From Gongronella butleri (Eukaryota > Mucoromycota > Mucoromycetes > Mucorales > Cunninghamellaceae), in contig JAIWZP010000015.1 in NCBI GenBank assembly GCA_025201375.1, positions 186,001-250,000 on the forward strand: a DNA stretch of 64,000 nucleotides. The letters are read 5' to 3'. How positions within the stretch are numbered: the first letter of the stretch is position 1; the number at the start of each line of letters is the position of its first letter. The notes below the pieces were generated by a model, which was given only the letters and a program-made list of their open reading frames with translations, searched no databases and was not told the DNA's origin. A program made the translations under genes and the position numbers. This document shows, piece by piece, positions 28,823-41,266 of this stretch.

Positions 28823-29721
28823 GACACAGAAACTGGGAAGAAGAAGAATCAAAATAGCTAAGCGGACAATGAATTTTGTGTTTTTGGAGTCACAGGGCAG
28901 CCAATTGAGCCCGCCATGCCTCCGGAACGCGCCCTGGGACGCCGTTGTTTGCACAAACGACTTTTTACGATCAAATAAAGAGGCTCTGCGGCCGTCGATG
29001 ACGCGAAAATAAATAAAAAATATTTTTTTCGGCTTTTTCGCAGCCATGGGCGCCAATCTCGGCCAGCATGGGCCTCGTGAGGCCTTCAAATGACGCGCTT
29101 GAGGTACCGCGGAAGTATTCTTAGGTATGGCTTTTGGGAACAAGAAAAAAATCAAAAAGACGCAAATTGGGCGATGGCTGTGCATAATCGCGCTGACGAG
29201 CTAATGGCGTGATCATTTACGCCCCAAATTGACTACCTGATGCCCATGGACAAAGCCAGCACCAGTCACAAACTCACGCTGTGGAAAAAAGTGAATTGAG
29301 CGAGAAACAATGCAATTTATTTTTTGTTTTGCACCTCGGTCTTGACCGTCGCGCCCTATGCACATAAATTGTCCCAAAAATTATTGTACGCGTGAGATAT
29401 GACAGTGTGATGATGCCATTGGGCATCTAGTAGGCGAGATCATGCATGAATGATGCGCGAGGCTGATATGGACGGCTGATTAGATGGATATTGTAGAAAC
29501 GATGGATATAAAAAATGAAAACAGGCACTGGGAAAAGCGTTGTGCTGCATGATCAGGTCATGCTTTTGTCCAACTGAGCGATTAGATCGGCATCACCAGC
29601 ACCATTGGCTCCTCGGAATCAAAAAAGGGGAGAAATGCCCAAAAAAACAGCGCAAGGTGGGGACACGTTCCTTGTTTGGACATTGACTTCCCACGATTTT
29701 CTCATAGGCCGACGACAGTTT

Positions 29722-29764
<43 letters not shown>

Positions 29765-29841
29765 AGCGTGTGCAAAAGGGAATTTTTTACACTTTCTTTT
29801 TCCCTGTTTATATATTTGGAGTGTTTTCTCATCTTGTCTCT
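28823..29841. other. Divergent intergenic region between PDCD5 and the F-box gene
   Basis: About 1.0 kb carrying both promoters. A poly-A run of about 40 nt ends near 29762, 80 bp upstream of the F-box ATG. The stretch TTTATATATTT at about 29806-29816 could act as a TATA-like site for the plus-strand gene. No coding or RNA gene seen. Confidence 0.55.
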
Positions 29842-31068
29842 ATGACTATGTTACCTCCAGAGTTGCTCCAGCATATCTTTTCGTATCTGTCATACCCGGA
29901 GCTGTATCTATTGCGAGGCGTGAGCCGTTCGTGGCAACAGCAAGTGGCAAGCTTCCTCTATTGGAATATCAAGACTCAGCACCAGGTCAACGTGTCCATA
30001 GGGGCTCGTTCGTGGCTGGGCGTGGCATTGCATGCTCACCACTATGACAAGGCACATCACATTGTTGAATTTAGACCCACCGAGGACCAGGCTATCTTGG
30101 ACACATCGACACTCACGCCCACCGCTTCTTGGCAAGTGTATCACCAGCGCCAGCTTCAAATCTTGTTTTCCGGTTGGAAGTCCGCGTCACCGGCTTTGCC
30201 TCGCGCCTACGAGCATCTGGCCGGCACCGACCAGGAATTGGCCCATTTCCACCTCGATTATAATCCGTCGCTTGCCTGTCTGTACGCACTGCCACCCTAT
30301 GACTGGTCAGCGCATAATCACGCTGGCACGCGCTACGTCGGCGACCGCGCCATGATCCTCGCCTACTCGTACGTTGATCCGCCCCACGATCCAGATCACA
30401 ATGACGCCGAATTAGCCGCCAATGACGCCTCCATTCCGCCCATAATGACTAGAAGAGCGCAAATGACCGTATTACCCACGCGTACAAGCACGGCGCCGCG
30501 GATCCGCATCCATTGGCTACGTGTGACAATGGACTGGGTGGTCGCGGGACACTTGCCGGCACTCATGCCTGCCCAAATCTATGCGGATCGATATGAACGC
30601 TTGTATCACACGCTTGCACGCCATCATGGCTGCTTTAAATACGACGAGCTTGCCGAGCCCGTGCTTGCATTCATTGTTGAGCAAGAGGATCGTGATGAGG
30701 ACAAGAAAAAAGAGCCCGCATGGCCATTGCCCGTGCCGTCGTCGGCGCCGCCTTGCTTTTTTGCACACCCGCCAACGCCGCCGCCCGACGAAAACGACAA
30801 AGACGCCGTGCCAGCCTCGCTCGTCACTTATTTGCAAGAACACACACACGAATATCATACGCGCCTGTCCAAACTCGGCCATCGCCTTGCCGGCGTCGGC
30901 GTCGATGCGCGCATGATTTGGAAATATCCGTTTGCGAAATCCTTTGTAGCAGGCAATGGCTCGCTTTTAAGCGAAGAAGATGTCGTGCGACGCATCCAAG
31001 ACGCCGAAATCGAATGGTCTAGGCTGCGAATGCGGTGCCTGCAGCGCTCCAAGGCACTCGCTCTCTAG
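29842..31068 (+). CDS. F-box protein
   Basis: Single-exon gene, 408 aa. The N-terminus MTMLPPELLQHIFSYLSYPE followed by LYLLRGVSRSWQQQVAS is a clear F-box (residues ~3-45), the Skp1-binding motif of SCF ubiquitin ligases. The remainder (residues 60-400) has no repeat I recognise, neither LRR nor WD40. It contains a WSAHNHAGTRYVGDRAMILA segment, a Pro-rich acidic part near 300-330 and a helical C-terminus. It likely recruits an unknown substrate for ubiquitination. I chose the ATG at 29842 because the F-box begins there; the frame is open upstream through a poly-A tract, but that part is non-conserved. Confidence 0.8.
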   Translation: MTMLPPELLQHIFSYLSYPELYLLRGVSRSWQQQVASFLYWNIKTQHQVNVSIGARSWLGVALHAHHYDKAHHIVEFRPTEDQAILDTSTLTPTASWQVYHQRQLQILFSGWKSASPALPRAYEHLAGTDQELAHFHLDYNPSLACLYALPPYDWSAHNHAGTRYVGDRAMILAYSYVDPPHDPDHNDAELAANDASIPPIMTRRAQMTVLPTRTSTAPRIRIHWLRVTMDWVVAGHLPALMPAQIYADRYERLYHTLARHHGCFKYDELAEPVLAFIVEQEDRDEDKKKEPAWPLPVPSSAPPCFFAHPPTPPPDENDKDAVPASLVTYLQEHTHEYHTRLSKLGHRLAGVGVDARMIWKYPFAKSFVAGNGSLLSEEDVVRRIQDAEIEWSRLRMRCLQRSKALAL

Positions 31069-31529
31069 AAATCCCACTTTTTTTTTTTAAAAAAAAAACA
31101 CTTGCTTTATTGATTCCCCTCTCTCTCTTTTCTCCCTCGTACATCCGTCCTTCGTCTGTTGTCCTTGCATTCCCTCCTTTTTTATTCACCTTGCATCGGT
31201 CTTTTTCTTATATCCTGCATTTTTACGCCATTAAAACCCCTTTAAACCTGCTTTATGCACCTCGTACAGAATCTGTCATTGCGTCCAATGGAAGGGAGAG
31301 GAAGGAGGGCTGCTATGCATCTATCGAATGTTGACGCCTGTCGGTTTAAGCAGTAACAATGTGGGTGTGCAAAAATGCGTAAAAAGTGCTAAAAGCACGC
31401 TGATTCGAAATTTGCTGGAGTAAAAGGCGCATTGAAGCTTCGAAACGCGTCCCAACGTGAAATAGTAGCATACAAATTCCGAACGGGACTCGATTTGCTG
31501 CAGTCAACAGCCACTGGAGCGCGCTGCGT

Positions 31530-31568
<39 letters not shown>

Positions 31569-33634
31569 GATCGCGGCGAGCTCTAAAATCAAAATCCAAA
31601 AATCAAGTCTCCAAAATCCCGGCAGCCTTATCACACATGAATAGCCTTATGGTGAAACGGCGAAAAATGGCAAAAAAAAGTGGGCTCCATCGTCGCATTG
31701 TCGAGCAACGAGCGATTTTACGTTAAACTTCAAGCGCGATTTGCAAGGGAAAACGCGCTCGTAAATCTTTGAAACCGCGTCCACTAGCAAGAGTGACGCC
31801 AGGAACATGGATTTGATTGGGAATAGGCGCATCCAACTCGATGTTTGACGCACTTTTTCACGCGTCGAAATTTGTCTATGTTTTTAAAACTGTGTTCAAA
31901 TAGCCAAAAAAAAATGCTTTTTTCATTGATCACCAATGGCCACCTACGCAGCGAGCCATGCTCGTTTTGATCATCTTTGTTTCAAATAGCTGCAGCGATT
32001 CCTCATCGATTTCACTATGAGTCGAAAATAAAGAGGTAAATGCGTTTATTGCCCAAACCAGTCAGTGGACCCTTGGTTTTTATTGCCTTTCTGTCGGTGA
32101 ATGGGGCGTGTTTACGTACCTGTGTATGAATGGCATGGCGATCTGAGGACCCAAATTTTGTCATTTGAACATTGTCGACTATGCCTCCATGGAAAATCCG
32201 TGATTTTGAAAATTGCGACTACGAGTCATCTAGCGGATGGAATGTTGCAAGAGTAGATTCATTTGAACGAGAAAATCTTTAGCTCGCAGGCTCGACGTGT
32301 ATCCTACCCTGTAAACTGACATTTCATCAAAAAAGATTCAAAAAACAAAAGAATGCACCAAATTGCCATTTTCTTGACAACCTTTCATTTATTGCCAATG
32401 TTTTACTGCACGACATGCAACTTTGCCGCCAAAAGTTTACAAAATGAGTAGTACGTTTGCGCGTATTGGCTCAGACAATGCTCGAAAATGCATCTCAAAA
32501 TGCCAACATACATTTTTTCAAGATTGCTTCCAGCGTTGGGATAATAACCAATGGCCAAGTGCTCTTTAAATTGCCTTAGTCTTTGCGTCACTGTCATAGT
32601 AGACTTGAATTTGTGGTCGTTTCTAGCCTTGGTCATTGTGCGCATGGCTTCATGTGTCCAAAAGGGGACATTTACGACGCGATTTGAGTGTCCGATGCGC
32701 AGCTCCGCCTTGCTTCTTGCTTAAAGGTGATCCACGGAATATTCTGATTCCCAGCGATTGCAAGAGTCAGCATGGGGCGGGAACAGTGCAGGTGAGTAAC
32801 AAACAGACATAAAGTTCAAAAAAAAAGTTAGACCGGCGGCCATTGAGCGGGACGCGATCCGTGTTGCCGCATGAAAAACCATCCTCGGGGTATTTTTGCA
32901 TGGTCGTGTATTCCGATTCCTGGGTTCCCCGCCATTGTGCTTTGTTAGTCGCAAAAAATAGCGCGCACAGATGAGTCTCCCCCTCACCTCCCCCCCCCAT
33001 TGAAGGTACCTGCCGAATTCATTGGCTGGCACCTTGGCAGAATATAACGTGATTCAGACCTCTTTGACGTGCATGGGCCACAAATCGTGTCCAACGTCGC
33101 TTTCTTCAAAAGCTGTCCTTTTTCAGAATTGCGCGCATACATTCTCACACCTCTCCATTGTTTAAGCGAGTTGTTTTTGAGTTTGAGTTGATTCGTGTAC
33201 AAACAAGTCCAAACTTCAACGCGCAAGCTGCTCTGGACACATCCTAATTTGCAAATGGCAGGGATGCAATACTTGCGCCGCTGCAATACACCAATTTGTA
33301 TCAATGGCACGATGTTTATTTGTAAACTTGGGGGTTGATCGTGGCCATGGGCACCAAGACCTCATCCGTCCATTCTTAGGAATGCCACTTGTTGGCCTCT
33401 TTTTCTTTTGTTCTTTCTTTTTTTTTCATACTCTCATCATATCCAATCCCTCGCTTGTTCTCCATTCTCCATCTTTTTTTTTATTGCCTGCTTTTTCTTC
33501 CTCACCATTCTTGCTTGACATAAGATCCACGTCGCCATCCATTGCCTAGGTAGGACGCGAAGCACATTAGCAATGCGCGGTTTCCTTGTTTTTTGGCAGA
33601 TGCTCATCCTTTTTTTTTCTTTAAAAAAAAAAGA
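31069..33634. other. Gene-poor intergenic region with repeats
   Basis: 2.57 kb between the F-box and VTC genes. About 31385-32300 is repeat family B copy 3 (minus), with a ~36 nt poly-A run inside it near 31531-31566. The segment 32400-33300 contains short open frames with no conserved motif. The last 250 bp, CT-rich, is the likely VTC promoter. Confidence 0.55.
31385..32300 (-). repeat. Dispersed repeat family B, copy 3
   Basis: Reverse complement matches copy 2 at 12750-13600 over nearly the whole length, and copy 1 at 7015-7445 in the middle (ACGCGTGAAAAAGTGCGTCA, CATCGAGTTGGATGCGC, AAATCGCTCGTTGCTCG and TTTGCCATTTTTCG). Interrupted by a poly-A run near 31531-31566 that the other copies lack. 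Non-coding. Confidence 0.6.
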
Positions 33635-36114
33635 ATGAAATTTGGGGAAGAATTGAACAGCAAGGTGTACGAGCCTTGGCGTCACTACTATGTGCAGTAC
33701 GACGAGGTATCGTCGGAATTGAAGCGCAAGCTCAAGGATCACGGGCGCTGGCGCGATCGCAATGAGCGTGATTTCCAAGATTTGTTCCAGCGCGAGATGG
33801 CCAAGGTGTACAACTTTGTCATGGAGCGCATGGACGTGATGTCGACACGTGTGGAGCAATTGGAGACGCGCACATTGGCACTAAAGGACAAGCCGCCTGC
33901 GGACGCGGACAAAAAGCAGGCTGCATACGACATGCTTGCGGACGATCTTGCCGAGGTGTTGTTTGACATCAATGATTTGTCGCGGTTCCACCAGCTCAAT
34001 GTAATTGCCTTGGAGAAACTCGTCAAGCGACACGACAAGTGGACGCACCATGATTTCCGCACGCGGTACGAGAGCGTCCTTCTCGGCAAATATCCATTGG
34101 ATAAATGCGAGATTGACGTGTTGATTGTCAAGATCAGCCACCTGCAGGATGTCTGCCGCTTATGTGGCGAGGCGCGGTCCAAAAAGGCATATGCGCAAGG
34201 CGGCGATCAAACCGCTTTTGAGCGTGCAACGTCGAAATTCTGGATTCACCCGGACAACATCACCGAAGTCAAGTCGATCCTGCTCATGTACTTGCCGATC
34301 CACGTGTTCAATCAAAAAAAGAACTTTGAGTCGGCCGACGCGGCGGTCTCGAGCGTCTATTTCGACAATGACCAATTTGATTTGTACGCCGAGCGATTGG
34401 AGCGATCCACAGGTGCCGAAGCCATCCGATTCCGTTGGTACGGCAGCAACACCAAGGACGTGTACATTGAGCGCAAGACGCACCATGCGCCGTGGCTCGA
34501 GGGCAAATCCGTCAAAGACCGTTTTCGCCTGCGTGAAAACCTCGTCACGCCCTTTTGCCAAGGCAGTTACACCGCTGATGACCTTGTCGCCGATCTGTCG
34601 TCGAAAAACAAGCTTGACGAGCCGACCATCGAGCAAAACGCATTTATTGCGCGTGGTGTGCAATCGTCGTTCCAAAACAGGCAATTGCAGCCGATGGTCC
34701 GCGTGTTTTACAACCGCACCGCGTTCCAGTTGCCCGGTGACCAGCGCCTGCGCATCTCCTTGGATACCAACTTGACGTTTATTCGCGAAGACCACATGGA
34801 CGGGCGTTTGCGCCGCGAACATACCGGCAATTGGCGCCGCCAGGACATTGGCACTGATTATCCCTTCCGCCAGGTGCCACCCCAGGATATCCTGCGCTTC
34901 CCGTACGCCATCCTTGAGACCAAAATCCAGACACATCTCGGCCAAGAGGCGCCACCCTGGCTCATGTCGCTGCTCAATTCGCATCTGGTGCATGAGGTGC
35001 CTCGCTTCTCAAAGTACTTGCACGGCGCGTCCCAATTGTACAAGGAAGCGATCCCCGTCTTGCCCTGGTGGATGCCGGAGCTTGAAAAGGACATTCGCAA
35101 GGAACGCGTCGAAAAAGTCGGCTTGTCGCGCTCACTCAGTTTCAAGCCACTCTTCAATGGCCACCACCGCAGCTCTCTCGCGCTCACAGACGTTACCAAC
35201 GAGCCATCTGCCGAGAAAGTCGCGGCAAACCAAGCCCCGCAGCCTGAAAAACAACAAATCGCCCCTATTATTGCCGCTCCCGCCGCTCCTGCAGTAACAG
35301 CAGCACCGAGTCCGGCGCAACGACAACACTCGCTTGCACGAACAAGTAGCAAAGCGCACAGGCTCCGTGCTGCACCGGCGGCATTGATCAAAGAGAGCGT
35401 GGAAAAGTGCCAATCGCTGCCACACATTGCGATCAAGCTGTCAGACACGATGGAGCCCACCGTTACCAACGAAAAAGAACGCACTGGCACCACAACACCC
35501 GTGGCCACACCAAAAAATGGCCATCAGCAGCAGCGTGATCTCCTTTCGCGCCTTTGGAAGAGCAACAGCGCGTTCTTGCCATCCAAGAAGCATGACGACA
35601 TACCGCCCATTTTGCCGAGAACTCAATCGCAGTCCATGGCCCCAATGACCCCGCGCTTCCTTGAAAAGGTCAAAAAGCCCGATCCAAAGGCATTTTTCGC
35701 CAATGAACGCACATTTATCTCGTGGCTCCAATTCTGTGCACTGCTCCTCACCGTCGCCTTGAACTTGCTCAACACTGGCGATGGCATCTCACGGATGATC
35801 GGTGCCATCTTTATCGTTATTGCCTCGGTCATGTCATTGTAAAAGAAAAAAAAAGAAAGAAAAAAGTGGTGATTTGATGCATTGTTTTTTTCTACAGGTA
35901 TGCCTTGGCGCGCTTCCAATTGCGCGCGTACCTTATGCGCACTGGCAAGAATCACCTACGCATGGACGACATTTACGGCCCTGTGGTGCTTTGCGTGCTG
36001 CTCGTCGTGGCGTTGATGCTCAACTTTTATTTGCGCCTGCCCATGCTAACGACCAATTATGACGAGGCAATTCACGCTGATTCGGTGCCTATAGAAGACG
36101 ACGTACCTCTTTAG
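33635..36114 (+). CDS. VTC4: Vacuolar transporter chaperone, catalytic Vtc4-like polyphosphate polymerase
   Basis: Two exons: 33635-35838 and 35898-36114; 806 aa (yeast Vtc4 721, Vtc2/3 ~830). SPX domain first (MKFGEELNSKVYEPWRHYYV), a sensor of inositol pyrophosphates. The tunnel domain (~200-480) keeps the catalytic-type residues: SVYFDNDQFDLY, EAIRFRWYG with two Arg, YIERKTH, FYNRTAFQLPGDQRLRISLD, FIRED and FPYAILETKIQT with the Lys. Then a Ser/Pro/Ala-rich linker of ~200 residues. The C-terminal DUF202-like membrane part has ~3 helices (TFISWLQFCALLLTVALNLL; GAIFIVIASVMSLYALARF; VVLCVLLVVALMLNFYL). Makes polyphosphate from ATP at the vacuole membrane and moves it into the lumen. The intron lies inside helix 2; its retention would add an immediate stop and remove the last helix. 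Confidence 0.93.
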
Positions 36115-38238
36115 ACTACACTTTGCTACTCTTTATTTTTAAATCAATGTCTTGTAAACAAAAAAACCAATTTCCAGTTCAATTGGCGTTTCTTGGAACG
36201 GACAGGCTAATGACGGCTCGTCCTGCACCGACTTTTAATTCTACTACGGTGGCATCAACCTATCAAAGATATTGTTGGAGATGGACTACGTCATTTGCCA
36301 TGGATGGTGAGGCTGTGGACTTGAAAACATTGGAGCCTGAACGCGTGTCGATTTAGTAGCTACGCGACTCTTGGTACGTGACAATGGCAAAGCGGCCGCG
36401 CGCGTCGCGATCAAAAGTCACAATGCCTTGAAAAGCTGTGATTGTCGTTTAAAACAATCGTATCGAACGCTGCATAGCAAAACCCTCGTACAAAGGGGTG
36501 CTTGAGAGCTTATTTTGTGCATGGCGACTGGGTCCAGTTGTAGGGTAAATTTCGGGGCACTTTTTATTGAAACGCGCGGTCAAATCGCGTTTTGTAAAAA
36601 AGACAATTTTGTGAATGCCATTTTAGCAGGGGCTTTTTGAAAACCTATGAAACGATGCCATGTCCGTGTGCAGCAACACCATGGCATCTAATCTACTCGG
36701 TTTTGTGCGGGAAGCGCGTCCTGTTGACGAGTAATCATCGATTATCTTAATTTTCACCAAAAGACGTGTGTTCTCGACTTTGATCATATACGATCAGCCT
36801 GGAATTTTGTCAGTTACACGGGACTGAGATGCGATTCGTCTTTGCTACTTGCATCAAGGCGTCTCTATGCCACAGTGGCAAGATAATCCAAACTAAGCAA
36901 AATGATTGCAGATTTTTGTATTTTTCTCGTCCCTGCATCAATTGATCCGTTTGAGACCAGGTCCATTTCGTAGCCCGCGTTGCTGGTTACATTTTTGTCT
37001 CTGGTAGCAAGGCGGTACAACGGCAACAATATCAAGTAAACACGCTAAACCCTGTTTTATTTTGCAAATTACATAGCCATCTCCGACGCCACTCTACAGC
37101 AGCTTTACCGCAAAGAGAGAAAATGTAGCTTTCAGCGCGCGCTACACAGTGGACCTGGTCTCAAACGGATCAATTGATGCAAGGATGAGAAAAATACAAA
37201 AAGCTGCGGTCACTTTGCTTATTTTGGATCATCTTTCCATTATTACATTGAAGCGCCTTGATGCAAGTAGCAAAGTCGAATCGTACCTCGGTTCCCTGTG
37301 GCTGACAAAATTTCAAGCTGATCGAATACCAGAAATGTCGCGAACACACGTGTTTTGGTGAAAATCACGAATATCGACGACAATTCGCCATTGAAACGCG
37401 CCACTGAGACAAAACCAAATTGGTTCATATGCCATGATGCTGACGCACACGGTCATGGCATCATTTCGTAGGGTTTCAAAAAGCGCCCGCTAAAATAGCA
37501 TTCACAGAATTTCCTTTTTTCCAAAGCGCGATTTGACCGCGTCGTTTCAATAAAACGTGTCCAAAAACTCGGGTCGCAAAAGGACCCAATCTTTGCGCAC
37601 AAAAGTAGCTATCGAACTTCGCTGTACATAGCTGATTTGATTTAGTTGAAAAATGAGAGCCCATGGAATTCCCATACAACCTCTGTAGAAGCGCACTGCC
37701 TGGGTTGACAGCAGGGATTTCCTTTGAAATGTGGTCCATCTGTATATCGATGCCTTAAATAAGGCAGCTCTCTATCCCTTTTTTTGATGTATCAAGTGGG
37801 ATGGAATGACAGGATTCGTAATAACACCATTTCTCTTTGTGAACTGTTGTGAAATGTCCGTGAAGTACAAATGTGGTGATTTTTGCATGATTTCACGATG
37901 CCTGACTTTGCATGAATTGGTTTCAAACACCGCCAAAGCGCGTGCGCGACTTCCCCGCTCTCCTTCCTTTTGACGGAAGAATAAAAACCAAAAGATGAAT
38001 GCCTAGAAGGGATCTTCAAGTGCCACACTATTAAAGGAGCAAGAGAAAAGCATTTGATCAAGAAGCATGCCATTGAGTTGTGCTTTGCACCCTCTAGTAT
38101 GACGCATCGCGCTGCTCGCTTTGATTGGCCGGCGTTTGACACCCAATTGGGGACCCGATCTTCTTTGTTCCTCGATTTTGTCTGGAGTCGTCTTATTTTT
38201 TTCTTTTTCTTCGCCCGTTTACTGCTTGCCCACTCGCC
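36115..38238. other. Intergenic region with foldback element
   Basis: 2.1 kb between VTC and the mitochondrial carrier gene. About 36465-37660 is foldback family A copy 2. The flanks hold no recognisable gene. The last ~150 bp (TTTTTTTCTTTTTCTTCG-rich) is the likely carrier promoter and leader. Confidence 0.6.
36465..37660. mobile_element. Foldback element family A, copy 2
   Basis: Left arm to about 37020, right arm from about 37080. Paired landmarks: GAATGCCATTTTAGCAGG (left) with CCGCTAAAATAGCATTC (right), TAATCATCGATTATC with its complement-like GACGACAATTCGCC region, and GACCAGGTCCATTTCGTAG with CTACACAGTGGACCTGGTC. Homologous to copies 1 and 3 in the same overall layout. No coding frame. 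Element limits are approximate. Confidence 0.72.
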
Positions 38239-39821
38239 ATGTCCCAGGAAAAACCCAAGAAGAGTCTTATCGTAAGAATTTAAACGAGTGGCAGCGAAAA
38301 AAAAATCACTCAAACTCGTTGTTTTTTTTTTATAGAATGCCACACTGGCCGGCTTTGTCGCGGGAGCGACCGAGATCTTAATTATGCAGGTACGCGTGCA
38401 AAGTTAGCGGCAACGGGGGGCGATAAAGCGTGTAAAGTCTAACATGGATGAATTGCGATAAAATAGCCCACCGATGTCATCAAGACAAGATACCAGGTAA
38501 TTGAAAGCAGTTGATTTTTCTTTTTTTTTTTACGCGCTGATGCCATTTTTTTCTGCTTAGTCAATTCGCGTTGCGTCCCACTACCAGCAAGGCACGCTGC
38601 AAGCGTTCCGGCAGGTGTGGACAGAGGAGGGTTTCCGCGGTAAAGCAAAAAAAAAAAAAAAAAAAAGAGATTCAGCAAGTGCAACAATGCGTCTCATGCT
38701 TTTGCCGGCCAGCTTTTTACAGGGGCACCGCGCCTGTTTTGTGCATTGTCGGCCCGCGCATCTCTCTTCAATACCTGGGACTCACGTTTTACAAGCCTAT
38801 TTTCGAGAAAATGGAAGGCTCGATCATTCCTCAGCACAGTTCTGCCGGTCTCGCGGGTGTTTGCACAGGCATCACGCAGGCTGTGACGCTGGGTAAGACC
38901 AAAAACACCAGACAAGCACATCCCGGGGATGTCGGCAGCTCGATTGACGCGTCACAATTGTTATTATTTTTTTTTGAAAAAAAAAAAAAAAGTGACACCA
39001 TTGGAGATGCTCAAGGTGCGCCAACAAACGGACATGATGAATGAAGCGCACCAGCGCAAGTATCACGGGTTGATCAACACGGCATCGCTTGTGATCAGAC
39101 AGGAAGGGTGAGATCAAAGAGAAAAAAAAGAAAAAAAGGGATTGAGATCATTCATCTGGTTTCTGTCTATAGTTTTGGTGCTCTCTACAGTGGTTTAATG
39201 GCAACGGTGGTGCGCCAGTCATGGGGTAAGTGTAGAGCACATCATCAAAAAGAACACAGGTGGGCTCAAATCGACGAATAATAGGTTTGCTCGTGAAGTT
39301 TTCGGCCTACACCGAGATCAAGGCGTTTTTTGAACGCACTTCCAATGACCCAACGCAGCCATTGTCGCCGTGGAAGCACATGGTGAGTGGTGGCCTAGCC
39401 AATGTGCTAGTTGGCGTGCTCAACAGCCCACCAGACGTGGTCAAGACGCGGTAAAATACAAAAAAAAAAAAAAATCGATAATGGCACAGCTAAAAACGAC
39501 TGACACGGGTGCTTTTCTCGGTGACATTCGGTTGTAGAATGCAAGACGATGGCAAATTGTATCGCAGCACCTGGCAATGCATCGTGAGCATGGCGAAAAA
39601 CGAAGGATTTCTGTCGTTTTTCCGTGGATCGTGGCTACGCGTGATCCGCATTGCCCCTGGTAAGGGAGACACGCGCTCTTTTGCACGTTACACACATGGA
39701 TTGCACACCATTACTCATGCATGCTTCGTTTTTTCACACAGGAGGAGCGATTCAATTCAGCTGTTACGAGGCCGTGTCGCATTATTTGGACCACACAAAT
39801 GCATGGACAAGGCAAAACTAG
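38239..39821 (+). CDS. Mitochondrial carrier family protein (tricarboxylate / succinate-fumarate clade)
   Basis: Ten short exons: 38239-38271, 38336-38389, 38467-38496, 38561-38639, 38713-38892, 38993-39107, 39173-39225, 39285-39450, 39538-39659, 39742-39821; 303 aa, the usual carrier length. Three mitochondrial-carrier signatures are present: PTDVIKTRYQ, PLEMLKVRQQ and PPDVVKTRMQ. Each is followed by the downstream glycine/aromatic block (GFRAFYRGTAPVL, GFGALYSGLMATVVRQS, GFLSFFRGSWLRVIRIAPGG). AGATEILIMQPTDVIKTR resembles Sfc1/Ctp1-type carriers that exchange succinate, fumarate or citrate over the inner membrane. Substrate cannot be set from sequence alone. The acceptor of exon 5 was placed at 38712, not 38722, because only that keeps the FYRG motif. 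Exon 6 has a run of A as its pseudo-polypyrimidine tract, which is unusual. Confidence 0.87.
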
Positions 39822-39929
39822 ACTTTTCATTCATTTTTGAAAGAATAAAAGGCGGGGTTGACTTTTTTTTTTTTGCCCTCTCTCTTCCTCGTTCTCTCGT
39901 TCTCAGCTTCTTATCTTTATTTTTGTTGG

Positions 39930-41231
39930 ATGCCGTCGTTGTTCAAGGCTATCCAGCAGAACCATGTTACGACTGTGCAAGCGCTGATAGAGCTTGCCTC
40001 TGGTGGTGCTGCCAGCAAGGACACGCAAGGCTGGCTGGGGCTCTATTTGAAAGCAACAGGCCAGAAACACTACAACCTCAATAGACGCTCCACCATGGGC
40101 AAGACAGCGCTGCACTATGCTATTCTCTACGATCGCTACGATATTGCAAAGCTTCTCATTGCTTGTCCATTGGTCGATGTCAACAAAAGAGACCTCGAAA
40201 ACGGCTGGACACCGCTGCACAGGTAATTGGCATCCGCCAAAAGAAAGCCCAAAACTCAAAATCTGCTCCTTTTTTTTTTTTTTCTCAATGGCAGCGCGTT
40301 GTATCTGGGCCGCATGCATATTGTCTGGCTCCTCCTGCAGCGCACCGACTTGAACACGTCGCTGCGTGTAAGTGCCATGATGGAGGATAATTGGATCAAA
40401 TCCTCATTTTTTTTTTTTTTTTTTTTACTTTTGCAGGATTGGGAAGGGTATCAGCCGACGGAATTGTTTGACCTGACGATTCAGGACACGCATCCAAAAG
40501 TACGCGTCATCCAACACCATCCGCAGCACACACGGCAGCAGCATGCACGAAAAAACGCGGCTTTTGATATGGAGATGCCATTGACGGGCACACACAGCGA
40601 GGGCGGCACAGATTTGTACACGTGGGGTGTCAACACATCGTATGTGCTGGGGCATCTGGATCTCGAGAAGCGCTCGCGACCAGAAAAGGTGTCGTTGCAT
40701 CTGATGGATTCACAGCAGACGCCAAACATCACACAGCGCGCACCATACATCATTGAAGCTGTCGCCATGTCCAAATTCCACACCGCCGTGCTCACCAGCG
40801 ATCCATTGTACAATTTGCTCATCTGCGGCTTTGGCCGCGGCGGTCGACTCGGCAATGGAAAGGAGTCGGACGCACAGATGCTTCTTACGCCCATCCGCTG
40901 GCCAGAACGCATTGTTCTCGTGGCCCTCGGCCGCGATCACACCATCGCCGTCACTCAGAGTGGAGGTGTGCTCACCTTTGGATCCAATGAATTTGGCCAA
41001 TTGGGTAAAATTCATGCAAAAAAAAGTAAAAAGACGCGTCGCGACTCACTTCTTCTTTCTTTGGCCCCTTGTAGGCTATGACACTGCCGACAAGGAACAG
41101 CTGGTGCCACGCAAGATTCAGGCACAATCGCTCAAAAAGCTGACCATTAAAGGCGTGGCCGCGTCAAAAGTGCATTCCATTGTGTACACGGCCAATGACC
41201 TATACACTTTTGGTCTGAATCAAGGACAATT

Positions 41232-41266
<35 letters not shown>

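Noticed and set aside
32403..33310. Several minus-strand frames of 77-108 aa in 32.4-33.3 kb
   Set aside because: Unrelated overlapping frames with no conserved motif and no consistent splice model.
34160..34993. 277 aa minus-strand frame inside VTC
   Set aside because: Antisense to the conserved polyphosphate polymerase domain; no motif.
38713..38722. Alternative acceptor at 38722 for carrier exon 5
   Set aside because: It would shift the frame away from FYRGTAPVL, a signature stretch of the carrier family; the AG at 38711-38712 keeps it.
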